The notes under the pieces were generated by a model. It was not told the origin of the DNA. It ran no database searches and saw only the letters and a list, made by a program, of their open reading frames with translations. Below are positions 28,867 to 39,700 of a stretch of DNA of 64,000 nt, one piece after another; the first letter of the stretch is position 1; each line of letters begins with the position of its first letter. The stretch spans positions 2,857,344-2,921,343 of the forward strand of contig OX030963.1 in NCBI GenBank assembly GCA_943735955.1, read 5' to 3'. The stretch is from Piscicola geometra. Lineage: Eukaryota > Annelida > Clitellata > Hirudinida > Piscicolidae. Position numbers and translations under genes: made by a program.

Positions 28867-29694
28867 TATCAAGAGCGAGTCTCTCTCCGGCTGGAGTCTA
28901 GAACGGAAGATAGACAGCCTGCCAAAGCTCGTGTTCAAGTTTGGTGATGACGCCTCCGTCTCAGCGGAAGAAGACTTCAAGGTTTCGATTTGTGCGTGTG
29001 TGTCATTCTTTGTCGTCATATAACTTATATTTATTTATATAATAATAATAATACTAATAATAATGACGAGCATAATTATAGTGGCGTATAACTTTTATTT
29101 ATTTATATTTTTTCAATTATTTATTTATATTATATTTTATTTTATTTTACGTGTCGTCATATAAATGTTATGACTTTATTTCAATATATTAATTAATTAA
29201 GTTTATTTTATGTGTCATCATGCGTCGATTTTCATTATATTTTTAACTTCTCCGAGTATTTCACACTCTTCACTTTTTTCATCAAAACCAAAGATTTGGA
29301 GTGAAAAAAGCGGGAAAAGACCGGATCAGCTTCCGGCCAATGAAAAGCTTTTCCGGTCACGTGATTGGGGTTTCGGGGCTAACGTGGTGACGGTCCTACT
29401 CGACCAAAATAAACAAGTTTGTTTATATGTTTTTTCTCAAGTATTTTTTTCAACTGCATATTAACTAATTTCACATATGTTAAATGTTTATTCCTTTTAC
29501 GGTGTAAAATAACAATAAATAAATAAATTGGGGACCAAAAAAGTCGTATGCCCACATCGGACTAAGCTAACATATTACTGAAAAAATAATAATATAATAA
29601 TAAATAAAATAAATAAATATTTGTAACATCAAGATCAACATCATCACCTATTCAGGAAAGGTCCAGGTACGTGCAGTCATGCAAGTATGCCTGA
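16120..29694 (+). CDS. Intermediate filament protein, protostome (lamin-like) type, Gln-rich head
   Basis: Fifteen exons, all GT-AG and in phase, 786 aa: 16120-16870, 17258-17478, 17731-17942, 25460-25646, 25837-25932, 26267-26365, 26482-26544, 26692-26817, 27102-27205, 27439-27507, 27741-27785, 28473-28590, 28874-28981, 29294-29416, 29656-29694. Head (residues 1-~300): Gln-rich with Q/F runs at 13-55. Rod: begins EKKEMRGLNERLAGYIEKVRF, the conserved coil 1A start. Coil 1B is about as long as in lamins. The rod ends RLELEAYHKIVQEEQ, a diverged form of the usual LEIAAYRKLLEGEE. Tail: lamin tail domain (SKGPLMLSHISLDGT, SLSGWSLERKID, DWGFGANVVTVLL). No lysine-rich nuclear signal follows the rod, so a cytoplasmic filament is likely. 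It ends ...VQSCKYA. ATG 16120 is the first ATG in an open frame that begins at 16081; an upstream non-coding exon is possible. The junction into 28473 rests on phase and its pyrimidine tract. Confidence 0.92.
16160..16280 (+). repeat. CAA/CAG tract encoding polyQ in the filament head
   Basis: Mixed CAA and CAG codons encode runs of four to nine Gln separated by single Phe. The mixed codons suggest a protein-level rather than purely slippage-driven repeat. Further Gln/His-rich stretches continue to about 16780. Confidence 0.95.
18526..18960. repeat. Left array of the foldback element, 16-bp unit
   Basis: About 26 head-to-tail units of AAAAAGTCTTCAGGAT with single-base variants (AAGAT, AGAAT, CACGAT). 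Confidence 0.93.
19355..23405. repeat. Right array of the foldback element, ~250 units
   Basis: Units read CTTTTTATCCTGAAGA, the complement of the left-array unit. Marker variants recur in order, which shows block duplication: CGTGAAGCC at 20811 and 22105, TCCAAAG at 21131 and 22425, AAAACTTATT at 21371 and 22665. Each pair is exactly 1,294 bp apart. Confidence 0.95.
23810..23882. repeat. (CTA)n flank of the foldback insertion
   Basis: ACTACTACT triplets continue the CTA repeat seen left of the element at 17970-18045. The insertion target was therefore probably this microsatellite. Confidence 0.85.
23880..24180. repeat. CAT-type microsatellites and a 20-bp triplicate
   Basis: Three copies of a CATATCATCACCAGAAACCAT-like unit at 23885-23955, then CATCACCATCATC runs to about 24180. 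Intronic. Confidence 0.85.
25745..25835. repeat. (CAT/CAC)n microsatellite ending at an exon acceptor
   Basis: The run ends at CATCACCAG, which is itself the 3' splice site of the filament exon at 25837. Confidence 0.9.
26064..26140. repeat. (ATG)n perfect microsatellite
   Basis: About 25 uninterrupted GAT triplets in intron 5 of the filament gene. Confidence 0.97.
28612..28868. repeat. (CAT/CAC)n microsatellite in a tail-domain intron
   Basis: About 85 triplets of CAT, CAC, CGT and CCC fill nearly the whole intron between the exons ending at 28590 and starting at 28874. Confidence 0.95.
29062..29098 (-). mobile_element. 3' tail fragment of a tRNA-derived SINE
   Basis: TAATAATGACGAGCATAATT and the following GTGGCGTATAAC match the 3' end of the SINE at 41165-41339 with one mismatch over about 35 bases. 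Nothing 5' of this remains, as expected for a 5'-truncated copy. It lies in an intron of the filament gene. Confidence 0.6.
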
Positions 29695-29746
29695 GAGATG
29701 GTGGAGGAGGTTGGAGGAGGGAGGAAAGATAATGATAGGCGCAATT

Positions 29747-29752
29747 AATAAA
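29747..29752 (+). terminator. Poly(A) signal candidate for the filament gene
   Basis: AATAAA 53 bases after the stop codon of the last filament exon. Confidence 0.45.
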
Positions 29753-30734
29753 AATACAAGAATATTAATAATAGTTAAATAATTAATAATATTAGTAATA
29801 AAAAAGTACATTAAATAATGAAATAATAAGGCTGGTAATTACTATTAACGTCAATAATAATAACTATAATCATAAATTTGTACTTATTTATATTTTTTCT
29901 TGCTAGTTCAGCTTGTTTTAGACGGTATATAGTTTATATGTTAGATGTTTTATGCTGAGTGCATGTCTGGAATGAAGATGCTTCAATGGCCAATATGGAA
30001 TATGGTTTCAAATCCAGTCGTCACAAACCAGCACAAGTTTCTGAAACTTGACTTGTAAGATCTTGTTTTTGTTCGCTTTTGGACACTTTTTCGAACATGG
30101 CGCTATAAAAATGTGATCACTGAATCATTAAAATACGATGTTATTGTCTTTTAATCTTTATGTCATCATCACTACCTTCACCACTATCAATCATCAGTAT
30201 CTTCATCATCATCACCAAAGCTTCTACCCCCATTAATGAGTGCCACCATCTATCATCATTACCATTATCATCCCCAACTACCCACTACAATCATCATCAA
30301 CATCGTCTTCTATTAAGCGCTTCCATACCCTTCCAAGCCTCCAGTCTAAGTTTTAGTTTTTTTTTAAATCATGATCATCATCTTCATCATTACAACCCTC
30401 ATCATCTTCAAACCCGTTATTTTCATATCCGTCATCATCATTACCATCATCATTATCATCATCATCATCATAACCCTATTTACGGTGTACCTAAAGCTGC
30501 TTCAGTTAAGTCCTGTTTTGGAAACTTTTAGAATTAATTTTATTTCGTTTTTCCGAACAAAAGACACCAGTAGAGTTGTAATCTTTATTTTTTTATTTTT
30601 TACAATTTATTCTCAGAAAATGTATTTAAACGCTGAAAATGTCGCATGATTAAAAATAATTAAAAGGACAGTTATAATCAATAAAAAAGGTGATAATCTT
30701 AATAATTATTAATGAAAACCACTGATCCTTAAAA
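29753..30734. other. Intergenic between convergent filament and flippase genes
   Basis: AT-rich spacer with CAT-type repeats at 30160-30480. On the minus strand several AATAAA motifs at 30580-30615 could serve as the flippase poly(A) site, about 150 bases past its stop. Confidence 0.5.
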
Positions 30735-33700
30735 TCAGTCCGATACATAAGTTTCATTGTCAGCACACACATCTCTCTTCACCACAGCAACCAAACATGC
30801 ATTCTTCGATACTTTTTTCGATTGTTTAAGTTCCTTTTTAAACAAGATGGAGGCCACGTAGGAGGATTTGAAAGTGTCACCGATGCTTCTTAGGATGAAG
30901 TCAGGCAGGAGGGATGTTGCCGTTAGGAGAACCTTGTGTAGTTGTGGAAGGAGGGGTTGCAAATTCCATGCAGAAAGCAGTTAATGAATAAATAAATATT
31001 TAAATGATAAAAAATAAATAATTGAACATTTTGAAAGAATAAATAATTAAACATTTAAAATTATTAAGAACTAAATAATTAAAAATTTTAAAGAATAAAT
31101 AATTAAAATTTTTAAAGAATAAATAATTAAAATTGTTAAAGAATAACTAATTAAATAATTAAACCATTTCAAATATACACAAATATTAAAAAATTGATTT
31201 TTTTTTAAACTAAAATGATAGCACCTTGAGAAGCCACGTTGAAGGCGCGGAAAGAAGAAGGAAAAAAGACCAGTGTAGTGCGATCGTCTCAGCAAGATCC
31301 AAACTGGGGGTGATGATGATGATGATAGCGATGATACTAAGGATGATGGTGATGATGATGATGATAGTGATGGTGCTGGTGAGAGTGATTACTCTTTCTC
31401 ACTAGTCCCCACTATGTTGTCTATTTTTCGGACCACGTTTCTACCCTTCCTAATTTTTACCACTCGGTTGCCATTGAAAATAAAAAAAATCTCCACATTT
31501 CTTCTTATTCCACTCCTTTTTCAACTGAAGCTTCTCCAACAATCCCTAGCCTTCAACTTTTATATTTTCTCCATCACACTCTAATCAATCATTTAAATAT
31601 ATTTATATAGCGTTTTTTCAAAAATTCAAAAGTTCTAACACTTCACATCTTTTTCATACCATAATTTTTATTCACAATATATTTCTCCCTCTCCCTCACA
31701 TACTCTCACCCACTCACGTCACGATTCCAGAGTTGAAAAGGCAAAGTATGTAGAAGCCCAGTATTGAGACTGCGTAGCCACCGAAGATCACCCAGTTGAA
31801 GTAGTAAGACTCAACGGCTAACTTCAGTGAAAATATTAAATTTTGTAAATATTAAAAGCACATTTTTTGGAGTAATTTTCACTTTTTTCATGTTGATTTT
31901 ATAAATAATATTGTTTGTTTTGAATTTTCAAATTAGGTGGTGATGAAGCTATTTCAAATGATGCTAAAAAGTTTAGAATAGGTCAGTTGAATGCTTCTAA
32001 TCTATTTAGTTTTTGTTTATTAAGTCTAAATTCTAGCTATTATTTTCTACTTATAGTTTGCAAATGCATCAAGAAAGCAAACTTTGAGGTTGACGACGAG
32101 CACACAAGCCATAAACGTCAGTCCCCCTGCGTCGAACATGCCGATGTCCTGGTGAAAGAGGTGAAGGAAGTGGTGATCTTGAATTTATGGAAAAGCACTA
32201 TACAAATTTATAGGATTGATTAATTCATTGTGTGGGATAAAAAACAATGGTGATTGTTTGATTTTGATTCATTTGCATCATTATATAGCTTGTTTGTACT
32301 TTTCATCGAAACTTGCAAAATACGTAATAAAATGGTCACGTAAAATATATTAAGCATTCAAAGTTTTGTTTTTGAGTTGCTTTCATAGTTGCTTTTCACA
32401 CGAATGCATTTTTGTGCTTGATATTATCATTATATATTCATCAAACTTTCATCATGACAAACCCATCCATTGTGAAAGATGGATGGAGCTTCTAGAATGA
32501 AGAAAACTCCATAGAAGCAGACGATTGCATGGAAAATGGCTGAAGAAGAGGGTGGGTGTTGTGTTGTGGAACGTGGTTTAGATAGTTTAGTGAAAAGATA
32601 TGAAATTAAATCCAAGGTTTGTTAGTTGTTGTAGGTTGATTATTATGTTGTTGGTTATGTTTTAATGAGAGGCTTTTGTGCAAATACCTAGTATGTTCCA
32701 CTTAGTAAAGTTTGCCAGGTTTAGCAACTTGTTCCTGCTGATCTTCCTAGTTGGTTTGAAATATGGTGTGAAAACAATGATTTTACAAAAGATATATAAT
32801 AATTATATTTTTTAAATAAACAAAAAATTGAATGTGACTGGTTTTTTCAAAGAATGGAAACATGTATGCTTAAGAATTTTGCGCTTAAAAAAAAATGAAA
32901 CGAAAAAATCAACACAAAATGTCAGAAAGTTCTAAAGATTCTTCAAGACAGCTTCGAAACCACGACCCATTAGCCCCTTAAAACTCCCATCTACATCTGC
33001 TTCGTACAAAGCTGAAATCACACTTGATTATTATACGATCCCTTTCACTAACCTCCCCTAAACGAATAATTAATTCATCCAGTGAGCAACCTTCTAAACC
33101 ACCCTCTAAACCACCCTCTGAACCACCCTCTAAACCACCCACCTGTAAAGAATCGGCAGTCGGATGAGAACATCTTCAGAGATGTGTTTTTCAAAGATTC
33201 CATAGAGAAGGATGGGAAGCGCGGTGAATGTGGTGTTGTAGAAAGTGAGGTAGAAGTTGCTGAAATAGGTCTGTAAATCGAAAAAAAAAGGCTATGTAAG
33301 TTTTGACTTATTTAAAACAAAAATTTCATAGTTGGGATGTGTTCAGGTTAGTTGAAGTTTTAAAAGATTTGTATAAAGTTTGTTTTATTATTGTTGGATG
33401 AAACGTATTTTGGATCATTCAGAAAATAATTAGAATTATTATTTTCAATTATTTTAGTTTTTTTAAATTGTTAAAGCTTAACCTGAGCAGAGTAGGCCGA
33501 GTGGAAGGTGTATAGAATTTGAATCCCTGTCAAAACTACGTTCTGGCGAGTTTTATGGTTTTTAGTGTTTTTTGTGGATTATTGAAATAAATTATTTTAA
33601 TTTTTAACTAATTTTAAGTAGTGTGGGTAATTTTACATATTTTTAGTACTTTTTCAAATACTTCTTTCGAATCACCTACCGGACTATATAAAATATACTC

Positions 33701-36700
33701 GGTTTGAACACAGTAATTTGTAAAATAAATTTTTATACATTTTGAAAAAAACAAAAATGACCAGAAATGAGTTAAACAGCATCATAACAGCCCTTATAAA
33801 ACCTTGTAGAAGAAGTACAAGACAAGGATTGCCAGTCTGGTGTAGAAATACTGACCATGCACTAGAAAGATCCGTCTGTATTGAATTATATGACGATAGT
33901 GATGCAACAAAGATAAATTATTGTGCATTATAAATCTACACTACTCTATTTCTATTACCCTCTCTTTTAAATCCATTCTTTCTAAGTGCTATCACCCTTA
34001 AATTGTTAAACCCATCCTACCAAAATGCCACTAACGTGTTCTACCACCCTTAGACTTTCAACCCCATTTCACCAAACTTCCAGTAACGTACCACCACCAC
34101 CTCACACTCCTTTTGACCTGAGGTGGTGGAAGCTGCAGGTGGATATGTCAGCAGATCTCGCCGCTTGCTTGCCCTCCTTGCCTACGATCCCTGAAGTGGT
34201 TGTATTAAAGAAGGTTGAGAGTAAATGAGTAAAGATAATTTTTAGCTATTTTTTTGGGTTCTAAACAGTGTTTTTAAAGTTTCATTCAACGATGTGTCTC
34301 AGAAATAAATGTGATGTTTCTTAAAACTACTTATAAGTGATTCTACGGCAAGATAAATGCAATTTAAACAACGTTCACAGCTGTGTTGTAACAATTTAAC
34401 ACAAAAACAAGCAGCAAAACAGTTTTCAGGACTCAATTTTAACCAACAGAAAAATAGCAAGTAAAGTGTTTTAAAAACTCAATTATAACCGACTGACCAA
34501 TGCCCAGATGAGCCTCTAGAATCATGCTGACGTCATTGGCGCCATCCCCCACGGCTGCTGTAACTGGATGGCTTGGAGCCATCTTCATCATTTTCACCAC
34601 CTGCAGGTACGCTTACTAAGTTGTATTCTAAACAAGTTTAAAAAAACTACTATCTCAATGATACAACTCGCTTTTTAGATTTTCGTTGGACCGCGGAAAA
34701 AGAGGCCTTTTGACCCCATACCTGCACCCGCTCGATGATGATGATGATGCTGATGATGATGATGATGATTTAGATTGAAACTCTGTATTACCTGAGCTTT
34801 TTGTATAGGCGATAATCGGCAACAAAGAACTGTGCAGCATAGACAACACAGCTTTCTGAAAATATTTTTGATGGCATCGTCAGTGAAGGCGTGAGTTAAA
34901 CTGCTTCCGTCAACGATTAAAGCTGTGTTTCTTAGTTTTTTTTCACGGATGCTGTTGTGAAAAAACGTTGAAAAATGTTTTAAAATAGAGTGAAGATTTG
35001 AGATGTTAAAAATAGTATATATCAGATCCACTCCTTTCAGTTATTCACTTTAGCAAGTTTCATTTGAACTATTCATGCAAATTTTCTTCTTCTCCCAATC
35101 AGCCCTTATCTAACTGACAAAATTCACGCCACTATCCAAAATCATTCGACAATCAACTCAACTACTCCTTCTACTTACTCTTCCAGAAAATTCTCAATGG
35201 TCTCCAAGCAGCCATCTCTGCTGCTCTGCTTGGTGACGTGGTAGATGACCATGTTTGTCGTCATGTGACCTGCCATGAAACTCACATTCTCCGCTGTCTC
35301 TTCTTTGTCGCCCGTCAACACCCACACCTTAGAAAAAGGGTGAAAGATGATTTTTAATTAAGCTTTAGGAATAGGTATTGATTAAAGGATTGAGATGTCA
35401 TGGGTGCTATTTTCCCACAGAGCATCACCACCTAAACTAACCAGTTCACCAAAATAATCCCTAAAAAGTGAATGCGAAACCTAACACAAACTTTGTTTAA
35501 GTCTAACCCAAAATTTTTCAGATACCTATCTATCTATCTCTTTTTTTCTTCAACCAACCACTCATTCATTCCTTCAATGAATTATTTTCAACTTTTGTCC
35601 CACAACCTTGCTCCTCCCACCCACCACTATACCAGCCCTTCTCAAATCTTTGAGGGTCAGTGCTACATGGTCCTGTAGTTGGTCTTCGATGGCAGTTGAA
35701 CCCAAGACCTTCAGATCGGTTTCTATAACTTTGTAGGCTTCTTGGAGCTGTAAAGGAAATTGGACTAGTTGGAAAAATGTAATTTAAAAGGTATACTAGA
35801 AAAAATTAAATTAAAAAAGTAATGAGTTTAAATGAGCACATTGTAAAAAAGGAATAAAACTCTATTTCAGTTTAATTCTATAATTGTAAATTAATAAAAT
35901 AAAATTAAGGCATATTTGAGCTGAATCATTGCCATGTATTTTTATTTATTAATGCTATTATTATTACTACAATTATCTCGAAAATTCATACCTTCTTTTC
36001 CCTGTCATTGATGTCATTCTTTGCAGTCTCCAACAGGCGTGAATAGGTCCCGAAAGTTGAAGCATCGATGTACTTTTGAGCGTAAACCAGTGTTCTGTAG
36101 CCTTTCTGAGTTGGGGCGGGGGGGGGAGGGGGTGATGATAAGCTTTGGTGATGATGTGTGTAGTGATATTGAGAAAGTGGAAAAATGGATGGTGGATCGA
36201 TGATGTGTGAAGAAAATATATTGTGTTGTTGCACAAGAATCTTAATAAAACGAATGGTAAATTGGGTTTAAACAAACTGAAAGAAAATTCGTTTTCACAA
36301 CCATGAAACTGTTTAAAATAATTCCACTCAAGTTCACCTTGGCAAATCTGTTGACGCTTGCTTCTACTCCACTCTCACCAAACTCATCATCTTCTCCATC
36401 TTCCAGTTCCTCATTAAATCCCTCATTCCCGCCCATGCTTCCCTTAAGACACTCCAAAACCGATGAATCCGCACCCTTGCAAATTACTCTGTATTCTTTC
36501 GTATTCAGCTGCGGATTTCTGTTTTGATGATTTGTAAGTGGGGAATATTGCGGGGGGTTTAACATCTACATCTAAATACTTTAAATTCATATAAATTAAA
36601 CTAAATTTACTCGCAACCTTTCTTCAATTATGACGCTCATTTTCTTTCTGGTTGAGTCAAAGTGCAGTACGTGATGTAGAATGTATTCTTTCCGACTGTA

Positions 36701-39700
36701 AGTGTCATCCCCAATCATACTAATGTCCTCGTCATCCACGACAGGCACCGTTAAGTAATTAGAGGATCTATTATCGGTTTCTTTGTGGTTGTAATTTTCA
36801 TCATCATTCTTTCTGCTTTCGAATAGGTTTACACTGCTTGGATGTTGCTTTTTAGGCAGGCCGAAGGCTTCGTCGCAATAACGTGGGTCAAATGATAGAG
36901 TGATCGTTTCATTTTTCCTATCCTCAAACACCACTCCAACGCTGGATAAATGCAAGATTAGGTGAAATAGTTTGAGTATGGGTGGAAGAAATAATAGACC
37001 GCGAAAATTGAAGGAGTGAATACTTAAACGACTGGTTTGGTAAGTTGGAAAATTATGAAGTTTATAACTTATTTTTATTCAGACTATAATCTAAGTTTTT
37101 TCGATTCTTAAAAATTTAAATCTTTTAAAGTGTTTAATAAAAATAAAAATAAACATGAACCAAAATATATTCTTCAAGTGTCATTCGGATAACTTTTATC
37201 CATTCAAAACGTTTTTGTTTCAACGTTTAAATCTCCTAACCTTGCACAAGCTTCGACCAAAGCCTTCTCGTCAGGTGAAGAAGCTTGGTACAAATGCTGG
37301 CGTTTCTGGTTTTGTTGCTTTTGCTGCAAACGTAGATCGTACTCCAAAATTTTGTCGATTTGCGCTGTATGGCAGAGAGCTATGCACTCTAGCATTCTAG
37401 TGGCGTCAACCTGGTTGTGTGAGTAATAGGATGAGTAGTATTTCTAATGCGTTTCACTTCATTAATATTTTCGCATTTTGAAATTTTAATTGAAATTTAT
37501 ATTACAATTTTCACATGCCAATTTATATTATAAATAACTAACGCTTTTTGCACCCTTATCTGAAGTTTCTGCGCTCTCAATTTTATCGGTGTGGTCTTTT
37601 TTACTTTCAACCATTTTATTGATGCTTACTACAAACTCATTAACCCTGTTTGCAACATCATCATCAGTATCATAATCATCATCATCATCATCATCATCAA
37701 CTTGATCATCACCATCACCACTTTTTTCTTCTTTTATTTCTCGAGCCTCAAAGTCAATGTCGTAATAATGACCTTTTGTGAAAAACTTGACAAATTTCAT
37801 TTCATTCTTGGTCAGAGTTCCTGTTTTGTCGGCGAAAAGATACTCAACCTGACGGGAATTTAGAAATGAATTTTTAATCCTGACCGTGAAGTTCTATCTT
37901 AGATAAATATTAATTCGTGATTTTTTAAGAGCATGATTCTTTGTTTCAATCATTTGTTCACTTCATTTAAATTTTACATCTCAAGTTCTCAACAAGCAAG
38001 TGGTCGTTTCAAACCACCAAACCAATGCCTTTCATGCGTTCTCAACACCATTCTCCAGCCACACCACACTTCCAACCACACCACACCACACCTTCAACTA
38101 CACTCCACCTTCAACCACACCCCACCTTGAACCACACCACACCTCCAACTACACCACACCTTCAACCACACCACACCAATCACATCACACCAACCACACT
38201 ACACCAACCACACTACACCAAAAACACCACACCAACCACACCACACCAACCACACCACACCAACCACACCACACCAACTACACCACACCAACCACACCAC
38301 ACCAACCACACCACAGCACACCAACCCACCTGTCCCAGCTCCTCCATCAAATCTGATATGTTTGCTTTGGCCCCTCGGCCCAATTGCTCATCGTATAACT
38401 CCACGTCCCACTCAAAAAATATTGAACAAAAAAACTTTTGCATTTCTGTTTTAGTGTGTGTAGTGTGTTTTAGTGTGTGTAGTGTGTTTTAGTGTGTGTA
38501 ATGTGTTTTAGTGTGTGTTTAGTGTGTGTAGTGTGTTTTAGTGTGTGTTTAGTGTGTGTAGTGTGTTTTAGTGTGTGTAGTGTGTTTTAGTGTGTGTAAT
38601 GTGTTTTAGTGTGTGTAGTGTGTTTTAAAGGTGTTTCGTCGTTAGTTTGAAGTGTGTGTGTTGTTTAGTGAGTCTAGTTTGGTGTGCTGGGGTCATGGTT
38701 TGAGTGATGTAGGTATATAGTGGGTATGTGGTGGAAATGTGGTGGGTTTATGGTGGGTATGTGGTGGGTATGTGATGGGTATGTGGTGGGTATGTGATGG
38801 GTATGTGGTGGGTATGTGATGGGTATGTGGTGGGTATGTGATAAGTATGTGGTGGGTATGTAGCGGGTATGTGGTGGGTATGTAGTGGGTATGTGGTTGG
38901 TATGTGATGGGTATGTAGCGGGTGTGTAGTAGGTATGTGGTGGGTATGTGATGGGTATGTAGCGGGTATGTAGTAGGTACGTGGTGGGTATGTAGTGGGT
39001 ATGTGGTGGGTATGTGATGGGTATGTAGCGGGTATGTGATGGGTATGTGATGGGTATGTGGTGTGTATGTGGTGGGTATGTGATGGGTATGTGGTGTGTA
39101 TGTGGTGGGCATGTGATGGGTATGTGGTGGGTATGTGATGGGTATGTAGCGGGTATGTAGTAGGTACGTGGTGGGTATGTAGTGGGTATGTGGTAGGTAT
39201 GTGGTGGGTATGTGGTGGGTATGTAGCGGGTATGTGGTGAGATAGAATAGGTCTTGCGGTGAGCATTGAGCCAATTGTCAAGTGTGTTTTCAAGTCTTAT
39301 GAAGGATTGGTGGCTGTGAAATGCTATGTTGATTATCATTTGCGTTGTTGAAGTGTGAAGCGTGATCTGACTTGCTTAAAATGGGTTTTCAAAGTGGTGT
39401 GGTGTGGGGTATTTTGAAGTGCGTAAAGTGTGTTGAGTAATTTACAATGTTTCTTTATATGTGGTTTTTAGAATCGTTTGTATTTTGTATAAATTGTTTA
39501 TTGGATATTTTTATAATGGAGTTGAATAACTTTAAAACAATAAATCAAACATTTCTAATTTACAATTTTATAAAGTAACATTTCATTCTACTGATACCCA
39601 TTTGTTACTTATCGCACGATATTCCAATCGATTACAAACCTCTCCATCCTCCCACCTACCGACAGTAACATACATGGAGATCGGGATGATGTAGTTGAAA

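Noticed and set aside
28549..29023. Met/Ile-rich ORFs on both strands
   Set aside because: Translations of the CAT-type microsatellite filling a filament intron; only 28874-28981 in its own frame is real exon.
16120..29694. Calling the filament a nuclear lamin
   Set aside because: Lamin-length coil 1B and the tail domain fit, but no basic nuclear signal lies between rod and tail and the C-terminal CaaX-like box is poor. A protostome cytoplasmic filament fits better.
33742..33933. A plus-strand 63-residue ORF with a TATATAAAA motif 50-60 bases upstream, looking like a small nested gene
   Set aside because: Its opposite strand is flippase exon 23 (33875-33803), which splices in phase and encodes [19 protein letters not shown]. 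The plus frame is its antisense shadow.
38674..39339. Three overlapping ~200-residue His-Thr-Tyr-Pro repeat ORFs
   Set aside because: They come from a 10-bp intronic minisatellite whose period keeps all three frames open.
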